A stretch of 5,249 nt of DNA from an uncultured Opitutia bacterium. GTDB lineage: Bacteria; Verrucomicrobiota; Verrucomicrobiia; Opitutales; UBA953. Location: NCBI GenBank assembly GCA_903829855.1, contig CAIKRN010000024.1, forward strand, positions 1 through 5,249. The letters are read 5' to 3'. Made by a program: the position numbers and the translations under genes. This document shows positions 1 through 5,249 of the stretch, one piece after another (within the stretch, counting starts at the first letter, position 1; each line of letters starts with the position of its first letter). The notes beneath the pieces were generated by a model, which worked only from the letters and a program-made list of their open reading frames with translations, ran no database searches and had not been told where the DNA came from.

Positions 1-26
1 CGGTAGATTTTGCTGCAGGTGAACAT
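1..26 (-). CDS. queD: Probable 6-carboxytetrahydropterin synthase (QueD), first 9 codons only, cut by the window edge
   Basis: An ATG at 26 (minus strand) opens a frame reading MFTCSKIY and then runs off the left edge. It is preceded by a perfect Shine-Dalgarno GGAGGA at 39-34, seven bases from the ATG, so a real translation start is well supported. The N-terminus resembles that of a QueD / 6-pyruvoyl-tetrahydropterin synthase-like branch that I remember starting with a similar Thr-Cys-Ser-Lys stretch. The gene lies directly downstream of queC on the same strand. QueD converts 7,8-dihydroneopterin triphosphate to 6-carboxy-5,6,7,8-tetrahydropterin, two steps before QueC in preQ0/queuosine synthesis. 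Only nine codons are visible: the zinc histidines and catalytic Cys of the family lie outside the window. The start is seen directly; the identity is inferred from the short N-terminus and the neighbour. Confidence 0.55.
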
Positions 27-33
27 ACGGACG

Positions 34-39
34 TCCTCC
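34..39 (-). promoter_or_regulatory. Strong Shine-Dalgarno site of the queD candidate
   Basis: The minus strand reads GGAGGA at 39-34, seven bases before the ATG at 26-24. It is the only strong ribosome binding site in the window and is the main support for calling a gene at the left edge. It overlaps an 8-bp palindrome, GGACGTCC (29-36), which is probably coincidental. Confidence 0.75.
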
Positions 40-46
40 GAAATAG

Positions 47-76
47 AGGATAGGCCCAGCGAGCCGCAAGGCACAA
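47..76 (-). promoter_or_regulatory. Possible promoter before the queD candidate
   Basis: On the minus strand, TTGTGC (76-71) and TATCCT (52-47) are separated by 18 bp, in the 89-bp gap between queC and the queD candidate. Initiation about seven bases after TATCCT would give a leader of roughly 14 nt beginning near the GGAGGA ribosome binding site. The boxes are degenerate, so this is a weak call. It would allow queD to be expressed apart from the upstream operon. I see no convincing terminator or preQ1 riboswitch in the gap. Confidence 0.25.
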
Positions 77-115
77 CCGAACCCGATTCGTCGCAAAATC
101 CCGCAAACGACCCAA

Positions 116-775
116 TCAGCCCAGATAAACGGTCGGGTCGACCTCACCGGCACGCACGAAAGCTTCCTTGCGCTCCACGCAAGTGCCGCACTTACCGCAG
201 TGCTTGTCGCCGCCGACGTAGCACGACCAGGTTAATACGAACGGGACGCCGAGTTCGACACCGCGCTTCACGATAGCGGTCTTGTCCATGCCCACGAACG
301 GGCGCTCAAGCGAAACCTCATGCCAATCCGCGAGGCGGATGGCCTTATCCAAGGCATCGGCAAAAGCCGGCCGGCAATCGGGGTAAATCGCATGATCGCC
401 ACCATGGGCGCCATAGGCGACAGAGGTAGCCTTGAGCGACATCGCCCAGGCGGCGGCGGTCGCGATGAGGAGCATGTTACGATTAGGAACCACGGTGGCC
501 TTCATGCTCACTTCCTCATAATGACCTTCGGGGACATCGATATGGGAATCCGTGAGTGCGTTGGCACCAAAGAGCGGCGTCAGGCCGCGCAGGTCAGCGA
601 TGCGGTGGGGCACCTTGTAATGGGTGCAAATTTCCGCGGCGGCGACGAGCTCCCGTCGGTGGCGCTGGCCGTAGTCGATGGAAAGCGCATGCACTTCCCT
701 ACCCTCGGCCAGCAAGTGCGCCAGGAGCACGGTGGAATCCATTCCACCTGAGTGAATGATGACGGTACGCTTCAT
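116..775 (-). CDS. queC: 7-cyano-7-deazaguanine (preQ0) synthase QueC
   Basis: QueC is a cytosolic ATP-dependent enzyme that converts 7-carboxy-7-deazaguanine plus ammonia to preQ0, the precursor of queuosine in tRNA. The 219-residue protein has the N-terminal PP-loop ATP pyrophosphatase motif SGGMDST (residues 9-15), then YGQRHRREL (35-43), the conserved VPNRN stretch (96-100) and YPDC (131-134). The C-terminal zinc site has Cys185, Cys193, Cys196 and Cys199 (C-x7-C-x2-C-x2-C) within TWSCYVGGDKHC...CGTC. Length is normal for the family. The chosen ATG at 775 puts the usual MKR-hydrophobic strand directly before the PP-loop. A TTG at 817 would add 14 residues that do not look like the family and would begin one base after the ybeY stop. 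No clear Shine-Dalgarno precedes 775. The gene follows ybeY by 43 bp and precedes the queD candidate. Confidence 0.95.
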   Translation of the reverse strand: MKRTVIIHSGGMDSTVLLAHLLAEGREVHALSIDYGQRHRRELVAAAEICTHYKVPHRIADLRGLTPLFGANALTDSHIDVPEGHYEEVSMKATVVPNRNMLLIATAAAWAMSLKATSVAYGAHGGDHAIYPDCRPAFADALDKAIRLADWHEVSLERPFVGMDKTAIVKRGVELGVPFVLTWSCYVGGDKHCGKCGTCVERKEAFVRAGEVDPTVYLG

Positions 776-818
776 CCTGGCCGAAAGTTGGCCGTGGACT
801 GCTCCCAGGGCGAGCAAC

Positions 819-1280
819 TTAATCGCGGACCGTCAGTTTCGTCCCGAGTTTGTCGAGATGCGAAATCGCCACCGCCTCGCCGACGCGCATGGCCGCCGAC
901 TCTTTCTTATTACTATCGCGCAAACCGGAAAGATGCAGCCAGCCGTGGGCCACGTAGAGCCTGAGCTCCGTGGAGAGCGTGACCTTGTGTTCTTTGGCCG
1001 CCCGCCGGGCCTGATCGATATTCACACAGATTTCACCGGCAAACGGCTCACCGGGGTGATCTTCACCGACGAAGGTAATCACATCCGTCACCGTCGGATC
1101 GCCCAGGAAATCGTCATGCAGTTTGGCGGTCTCCTTGTCGCCGAGGAAGGCAATCGAAAGTGCCCCTTCCGGACAGCGATAGCCGCGCAATTTATCTAGG
1201 GCGTGCACAAGCCGCACGACCGAGATGGTCGAAACCTTGGTCCGCGGGTGGCGGACGGAGACATCGACGATACGGCTCAT
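819..1280 (-). CDS. ybeY: Endoribonuclease YbeY / rRNA maturation factor
   Basis: YbeY is a small metal-dependent protein (UPF0054 family) required for 16S rRNA 3'-end maturation and ribosome quality control. The 153-residue length is typical. Visible family marks are LSIAFLGDKE (41-50), the substrate-cleft segment ending PTVTDVITF (62-70), GEICVNIDQA (82-91) and the zinc motif HGWLHLSG (112-119). His112 and His116 match the first two zinc ligands. The usual third ligand in HGxLHLxGxDH is replaced by an Arg-Asp pair (121-122), so Asp122 probably takes that role; I recall similar Lys-Asp versions in Bacteroidota. The start codon overlaps the stop of the HIT gene as ATGA (1280-1277), and no Shine-Dalgarno is present, so translation is probably coupled. 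No phoH-like gene is next to it, unlike in many bacteria. Confidence 0.93.
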   Translation of the reverse strand: MSRIVDVSVRHPRTKVSTISVVRLVHALDKLRGYRCPEGALSIAFLGDKETAKLHDDFLGDPTVTDVITFVGEDHPGEPFAGEICVNIDQARRAAKEHKVTLSTELRLYVAHGWLHLSGLRDSNKKESAAMRVGEAVAISHLDKLGTKLTVRD

Positions 1281-1768
1281 GCTTGAGTAAATTCGGGCTT
1301 AAGCCGCGACCATAGTTCACCGAGTGCCTGCGGGAGCACCCGGGTGTCGGCGAGGACGGGCATGAAGTTATGGTCCCCCTCCCAGCGCGGCACGATATGG
1401 AAATGAAGATGCGTCGGAATACCCGCACCCGCGGCCTTGCCGAGATTAAGCCCCACATTGAAACCCGCCGGCGTCATCACCTTCTGCAACACCGCCTGAC
1501 AACGAACGAGTAAGTCCATCATCTCCACCCGCTCCGCGGCGTTCAACTCCGCCAATTCACCAATCTCACGATTCGGTAGCACCATCAGATGCCCAGGGTT
1601 ATACGGAGAGTTATTGAGAATGACAAAGCAGTGTAGACCGCGATGAAGAATCAAATTCGCCTCGTCATCCTTCGCCGCGAGCAAGGCGGCAAACGGACTA
1701 CCCGCACCGGGGGCCTTGCGAGAGCGGATATACTGAATCCGCCAGTGGGGATGGAGTTGTTCGGACAT
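1277..1768 (-). CDS. HIT-family nucleotide hydrolase/transferase (possible Ap4A-processing type)
   Basis: The 163-residue protein carries the histidine-triad motif HLHFHIVPRW (120-129), with His120, His122 and His124; the last is the expected nucleophile at the nucleotide alpha-phosphate. Further marks are WRIQYI near the N-terminus, NPYNPGHLM-like SPYNPGHLMVLP (54-65), and GFNVGLNLGKAAGAG (102-116). This layout fits the bacterial branch that includes dinucleoside tetraphosphate (Ap4A) phosphorylases and hydrolases, but the substrate cannot be fixed from sequence. Where related proteins usually have a CxxC-type metal site before the DDEANLIL stretch, this one reads SPFA (24-27), so that zinc site is lost. 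I chose the ATG at 1768, four bases after the galE stop; an upstream TTG at 1801 lies inside galE and adds a poor N-terminus. No Shine-Dalgarno is seen; translation is probably coupled to galE. Confidence 0.9.
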   Translation of the reverse strand: MSEQLHPHWRIQYIRSRKAPGAGSPFAALLAAKDDEANLILHRGLHCFVILNNSPYNPGHLMVLPNREIGELAELNAAERVEMMDLLVRCQAVLQKVMTPAGFNVGLNLGKAAGAGIPTHLHFHIVPRWEGDHNFMPVLADTRVLPQALGELWSRLKPEFTQA

Positions 1769-1772
1769 TGGT

Positions 1773-2762
1773 TCAGGAGGCGAAGCCCTTCGGCCGGGCA
1801 AGGTGCCAATTGCATGCCGTCAGCACGACACTGTCGAGGGTATCATAACGCGGTGTCCAACCGAGCTCCCGCTTCACCTTGGAAGCATCGGCGTAAAGCG
1901 CGGGCGGATCTCCTTCGCGCCGCTCGGCGCACTCATACGGCACGGGTCGCCCGAGCACGCGAGCAACGCTGCCCATGACGTCTTTGACCGAATACGGGGT
2001 GCCCGTTCCGAGATTATAGAACAAGGCCTGCCCGGGCTGATTCAGTTGAGGCAGCACGTCGAGGTGGGCCCGGGAAAGGTCGTCCACATGGACGTAGTCA
2101 CGTAGGCATGTGCCATCCGGGGTCGGGTAATCGGAACCGAAGACCTTCAGCGGCGGGCGACGGCCAAGGGCGGCGGCGATGGCGAGGGGGATCAGATGTG
2201 TCTCGGGAGAATGGTCTTCGCCGATGGCGGCATCCGCCGAAGCACCGGCGGCATTGAAGTAGCGGAAGGCCGCGAAGCTAAGGCCGTGCGAGGCGGCTAG
2301 CTCACGTAGACGCTTTTCGACCGCGAGCTTGGTGGCGCCGTAGGGGTTGATCGGGTTCTGGGGAAGATCCTCTGTCATCGGCATCTTCTCCGGGATACCA
2401 TAGGTGGCGCAGGTGCTCGAGAAGACCAGTTTCTTAACGCCCTCGGCAAGCATCGCTTGGAGCAGACCCTCGGTGCGCACGACGTTGTTTTCGTGATAGC
2501 GTTCAGGCTGCTGGACGGATTCGCCGACATTGGTGAAGGCAGCGAAATCAATCACTACCTCCGTTTGGTGGGTGCGTAAAGCGTCACGGACCAAAGCCTG
2601 ATCACCCATATCGACACGAAACAAGCGCACCCCCGCAGGTACTGATTCCGCATGGCCGTAGGAAAGATTATCCAGCACGGCCACTTGATGCCCGGCGGCT
2701 AACGCCTGCCGGACGCAATGGCTGCCGATGTAGCCGGCACCGCCCACGACGAGCACGTTCAT
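1773..2762 (-). CDS. galE: UDP-glucose 4-epimerase GalE
   Basis: GalE interconverts UDP-galactose and UDP-glucose in the cytosol using tightly bound NAD, supplying galactosyl units for envelope polysaccharides and for galactose use. The 329-residue protein is a complete extended short-chain dehydrogenase/reductase. It has the Rossmann GGAGYIG (7-13), AAFTNVGESV (74-83), the SST segment (115-117) with Thr117 at the catalytic Ser/Thr position, YGATK (141-145) with catalytic Tyr141 and Lys145, RYFNAAGA (167-174), PDGTCLRDYVHVDDL (215-229) and the C-terminal RREGDPPALYADASK (281-295). The residue aligned with E. coli Tyr299, which limits acceptance of N-acetylated sugars, is Leu289, so activity on UDP-GalNAc/GlcNAc cannot be excluded. 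The ATG at 2762 begins exactly at the Rossmann strand. The only purine-rich stretch upstream (GAGGG) is 12 bases away, too far for a good ribosome binding site. It is first in the leftward operon. Confidence 0.95.
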   Translation of the reverse strand: MNVLVVGGAGYIGSHCVRQALAAGHQVAVLDNLSYGHAESVPAGVRLFRVDMGDQALVRDALRTHQTEVVIDFAAFTNVGESVQQPERYHENNVVRTEGLLQAMLAEGVKKLVFSSTCATYGIPEKMPMTEDLPQNPINPYGATKLAVEKRLRELAASHGLSFAAFRYFNAAGASADAAIGEDHSPETHLIPLAIAAALGRRPPLKVFGSDYPTPDGTCLRDYVHVDDLSRAHLDVLPQLNQPGQALFYNLGTGTPYSVKDVMGSVARVLGRPVPYECAERREGDPPALYADASKVKRELGWTPRYDTLDSVVLTACNWHLARPKGFAS

Positions 2763-2766
2763 TACC

Positions 2767-2797
2767 GCAGATAACCCTCGCCGGACGGCCTAGGCAA
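2767..2797 (-). promoter_or_regulatory. Possible promoter of the galE operon
   Basis: On the minus strand, TTGCCT (2797-2792) and TATCTG (2773-2768, with the following C at 2767) are separated by 18 bp. TTGCCT matches the -35 consensus at four of six positions; TATCTG matches the -10 consensus at its first three positions only. TATCTG ends five bases before the galE ATG, so a start about seven bases downstream would fall at or just inside the start codon, giving a leaderless mRNA if this ATG is right. The same arrangement faces the other way before leuS, which raises interest, but the match is weak. Confidence 0.35.
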
Positions 2798-2828
2798 GCG
2801 GGATAGGGCCGCCGGACTCTCCAAAACC

Positions 2829-2858
2829 TTGCCAGCATCGTCCCAAGCCTTCTATCTG
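2829..2858 (+). promoter_or_regulatory. Possible promoter of leuS
   Basis: TTGCCA (2829-2834) and TATCTG (2853-2858) are separated by 18 bp and end nine bases before the leuS ATG. Initiation about seven bases after TATCTG would begin within a few bases of the ATG, and no Shine-Dalgarno lies between them, which fits a leaderless or nearly leaderless transcript. No T-box leader or leucine-rich leader peptide is visible; the spacer is too short for a T-box. The -10 match is weak. Confidence 0.35.
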
Positions 2859-2867
2859 CACGCATTC

Positions 2868-5249
2868 ATGGACACTTCGGAAACAAAACCCGGGAGCTAC
2901 GACTTCCCCGCCTTCGAACAGAAGTGGCAGGCCACTTGGAAAACCCAAGCCACCTTCCGCGCCGAGCCCATCACCTGCGGCAAGCCGAAGTACTACGTCC
3001 TGGACATGTTCCCCTACCCGTCCGGCGCTGGCCTGCACATCGGCCACCCCGAGGGCTACACCGCGTCCGACATCCTCGCCCGCTACAAGAAGGCCAACGG
3101 CTTTAACGTCCTCCACCCGATGGGTTGGGATGCCTTCGGTCTCCCCGCCGAGCAGCACGCGATCGCCACCGGCGAACACCCCGCCGTGCAGACCAAGCGT
3201 AATATTGATAATTTCCGTCGCCAGCTGCAGATGCTCGGCTTCGCCATCGACTGGGACCGCGAACTCTCCACGACCGACGAAAATTATTTCCGCTGGACGC
3301 AGTGGATCTTCCTGAAGCTCTTCCGCCACGGCCTCGCCTACGTCTCCGAGAAGCCCGTCTGGTTCTGCCCCGCCCTCGGCACGGTCCTCGCCAACGAAGA
3401 AGTCCTCAACACGCCAGAAGGACCGCGCTCTGATCGTGGTAACCACCCCGTGGAACGTCGCCCGATCCGCCAGTGGGTCCTGCGTATTACCGCCTACGCC
3501 GACAAGCTCATCGAAGGCCTCGACCACGTCGATTGGCCTGACTCCACCAAACGCCTCCAAAAGAACTGGATCGGTAAATCCGAAGGCGCGGAAGTCACCT
3601 TTAAGCTCGATGGCCATGACGACACCCTGACGGTGTTCACGACCCGACCAGACACGCTCTACGGCGCGACCTACATGGTCATCGCCCCCGAGCACCCGCT
3701 GATCACGAAAATCACCACGGCCGACCAGAAGAACGCCGTCGAAGCCTACGTCGCCGCGATTCGCAATAAGAGTGACCTCGAGCGTACGGACCTTGCCGAA
3801 AAGAAGAAGACCGGCGTATTCACTGGCGCCTACGCCATCAACCCCGTCAACGGCGCGAAGATTCCGGTCTGGACCGCCGACTACGTACTCATCACGTACG
3901 GCACCGGAGCCATCATGGCCGTGCCCGCGCACGACGAACGCGATTGGGAATTCGCCAAGGAATTCAAGCTTCCGATCATCCAGGTCGTCGGCTCAAAGGA
4001 AGCCATCGACGTCAACGAGCAGCCCTGGACCGAAGACGGCCCGATGGTGAACTCGGGTCCGTTCGACGGCCTCTCCGCCACCGAGACCAAGAAGAAGATC
4101 ACCGCCGACCTTGAATCTAAGGGTCAGGGTAAGCTCGCCGTGAACTTCAAGCTGCGCGACTGGCTCTTCTCGCGTCAGCGCTACTGGGGTGAACCCTTCC
4201 CGCTGCTCTGGGTTTCACGGGCAGACTACGCCAAGATTCCGGCCGATTCTGAAGTGCGTGAATTCCTCCCGAAGGAACCCGTCACCTGCCAACTCAACGG
4301 CGTCGAAGTGTGCGCCGTCCCGCTCACCTCAAAGCAACTCCCGCTGACCCTGCCACAGGTCAAATCCTACCAGCCTTCTCCGACCGGCGACTCTCCGCTG
4401 TCGAAGGAACCTGAATGGACTGAGGTCTGGTATGACGTCTCCTCGGGAGCAACCGTCTCCCAGTCCCTGCCGCAGCCCGGTCCGCTCTGGATCAAGGCCT
4501 CGCGCGAGACCAACACCATGCCGCAGTGGGCTGGCTCCTGCTGGTATTACCTCCGTTACATCGACCCGAAGAACGCCGAGGCGATCGCCTCCAAGGCCGA
4601 CCTGGAATACTGGGGCTGCCCCGACTTCTATATCGGCGGCGCCGAGCACGCCGTGCTCCACCTCCTTTACGCACGCTTCTGGCACCGATTCCTTTTTGAA
4701 ATCGGCGTCCTGCCGACCGCTGAGCCGTTCAAAAAACTCTTTCACCAAGGACTCATCATGGGTGAAGACGGCGAGAAGATGTCCAAGAGTCGCGGCAACG
4801 TCGTGAACCCAGACTCGATCGTCAAGGATCACGGGGCAGATGCGCTCCGCATGTATCTGATGTTCCTCGGACCACTCGAGGCCTCCAAGCCTTGGAACTC
4901 CGACGGCATCATCGGCATCACCCGCTTCCTCCGTCGCCTCTGGCGTCTGGCGGTCGACGAGAATACCGGCAAGGTCTCGACGAAGATCAGCGCCGATGGC
5001 GCCGAATCCGAAGAGCTCGTCCGCGAACTCCATCGCACCATCCAAAAGGTCGAGAAGGACATCGAGACCCTTCAGTTCAACACCGCCATCTCGCAGATGA
5101 TGATCCTCATGAACGTCGCCGAGAAGTCCCCTGCCCTGCGGCGCTCGACCGTCGAAGACTTCGTGCGCCTCGCGGCGCCGTTCGCCCCGCACGTGTGCGA
5201 GGAGATCTGGGCCCGCCTTGGTCATAAGGAGAACGTCACCGCAGCCGGC
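2868..5249 (+). CDS. leuS: Leucyl-tRNA synthetase LeuS, C-terminus cut by the window edge
   Basis: LeuS attaches leucine to tRNA-Leu in the cytosol and edits mischarged residues. The frame is open from the ATG at 2868 to the edge with 794 codons; E. coli LeuS has 860 residues, so roughly the last 50-70, including the C-terminal tRNA-binding domain, are missing. Class I signatures are HIGH as HIGH (57-60) within PYPSGAGLHIGHPEGY, and KMSKS (637-641). The CP1 editing domain has TTRPDTLYGATY (258-269) and GTGAIMAVPAHDERD (345-359), with Asp356 and Asp359 at the conserved editing positions, so proofreading looks intact. RDWLFSRQRYWGEPFP (430-445), WAGSCWYYLRY (554-564) and the anticodon-binding domain start (about 680 on) follow. 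The zinc-knuckle region near Cys167 lacks the second cysteine pair of E. coli. No Shine-Dalgarno precedes the ATG; an in-frame TTG at 2829 would add 13 residues not expected for the family. Divergent from galE. Confidence 0.97.
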   Translation, partial: MDTSETKPGSYDFPAFEQKWQATWKTQATFRAEPITCGKPKYYVLDMFPYPSGAGLHIGHPEGYTASDILARYKKANGFNVLHPMGWDAFGLPAEQHAIATGEHPAVQTKRNIDNFRRQLQMLGFAIDWDRELSTTDENYFRWTQWIFLKLFRHGLAYVSEKPVWFCPALGTVLANEEVLNTPEGPRSDRGNHPVERRPIRQWVLRITAYADKLIEGLDHVDWPDSTKRLQKNWIGKSEGAEVTFKLDGHDDTLTVFTTRPDTLYGATYMVIAPEHPLITKITTADQKNAVEAYVAAIRNKSDLERTDLAEKKKTGVFTGAYAINPVNGAKIPVWTADYVLITYGTGAIMAVPAHDERDWEFAKEFKLPIIQVVGSKEAIDVNEQPWTEDGPMVNSGPFDGLSATETKKKITADLESKGQGKLAVNFKLRDWLFSRQRYWGEPFPLLWVSRADYAKIPADSEVREFLPKEPVTCQLNGVEVCAVPLTSKQLPLTLPQVKSYQPSPTGDSPLSKEPEWTEVWYDVSSGATVSQSLPQPGPLWIKASRETNTMPQWAGSCWYYLRYIDPKNAEAIASKADLEYWGCPDFYIGGAEHAVLHLLYARFWHRFLFEIGVLPTAEPFKKLFHQGLIMGEDGEKMSKSRGNVVNPDSIVKDHGADALRMYLMFLGPLEASKPWNSDGIIGITRFLRRLWRLAVDENTGKVSTKISADGAESEELVRELHRTIQKVEKDIETLQFNTAISQMMILMNVAEKSPALRRSTVEDFVRLAAPFAPHVCEEIWARLGHKENVTAAG

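Noticed and set aside
27..115. Possible preQ1 riboswitch or terminator in the queC-queD gap
   Set aside because: There is no A-rich tail or pseudoknot-like layout of a preQ1 aptamer. The only hairpin is about 4-5 bp (CGAA...TTCG near 78-93) with no U-tract, too weak for a terminator.
10..276. Plus-strand frame at the left end overlapping queC and the queD start
   Set aside because: Arg/Ser/Pro-rich product, opens with TTG, no ribosome binding site, and runs antisense through the QueC zinc-motif coding region.
776..817. TTG start at 817 for queC
   Set aside because: It would place 14 extra residues before the family-typical MKR start, with no ribosome binding site.
1769..1801. TTG start at 1801 for the HIT gene, overlapping galE
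   Set aside because: It adds an 11-residue N-terminus that does not resemble the family and overlaps the end of galE, while the ATG at 1768 sits four bases after the galE stop.
2763..2867. T-box or leader-peptide control of leuS
   Set aside because: The 105-bp spacer is too short for a T-box with its own promoter; it has no conserved T-box core, no run of Leu codons and no terminator hairpin with U-tract.
2790..3932. Long minus-strand open frame (380 codons) opposite leuS
   Set aside because: It is the antisense shadow of leuS, whose frame is continuous and carries the HIGH and editing motifs. The shadow product is Gly/Val/Glu-rich with no recognisable domain, as expected from G+C-rich codon bias.
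4329..5225. Minus-strand open frame (298 codons) opposite the 3' part of leuS
   Set aside because: Antisense shadow of the LeuS region holding KMSKS; low-complexity Asp/Gly/Val/Leu-rich translation with no family match.

Overview
This 5.2-kb window is ordinary, gene-dense bacterial chromosome with a G+C content estimated by eye at about 60%. No mobile element, CRISPR array, RNA gene or phage gene is visible. All genes belong to conserved core families. The best guess for the source is a Gram-negative bacterium of the Planctomycetota-Verrucomicrobiota-Chlamydiota group, possibly Verrucomicrobiota. This rests on the style of the LeuS, YbeY and QueC proteins and on genes starting without Shine-Dalgarno sequences. 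It is an inference from remembered family sequences and was not tested by a search.

The layout is two divergent transcription units meeting at a 105-bp spacer (2763-2867). Leftward, on the minus strand, runs galE (UDP-glucose 4-epimerase), then a HIT-family nucleotide-binding protein, ybeY (endoribonuclease / rRNA maturation), queC (7-cyano-7-deazaguanine synthase) and, cut by the left edge, the first nine codons of what looks like queD (6-carboxytetrahydropterin synthase). galE, HIT, ybeY and queC are tightly packed (4-bp gap, 4-bp overlap, 43-bp gap) and probably form one operon. queD follows after 89 bp and has the only strong ribosome binding site in the window. Rightward, on the plus strand, runs leuS (leucyl-tRNA synthetase), which is open to the right edge with 794 codons present.

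The shared theme is translation and tRNA biology: LeuS charges tRNA-Leu, QueC and QueD make the queuosine precursor for the tRNA wobble position, and YbeY acts on rRNA and ribosome quality. A HIT hydrolase may process dinucleoside polyphosphates, which synthetases such as LeuS produce as side products. GalE, for sugar-nucleotide supply, is the outsider and leads the operon.

I found no undescribed system. The points worth a second look are modest: a mirror-image pair of promoter-like elements in the divergent spacer that would give leaderless or nearly leaderless mRNAs, and several family variants (YbeY with Asp for the third zinc His, a HIT protein without its N-terminal cysteine pair, Leu at the GalE gatekeeper position, and a LeuS zinc-knuckle region without its second cysteine pair). 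No intergenic stretch exceeds 105 bp.
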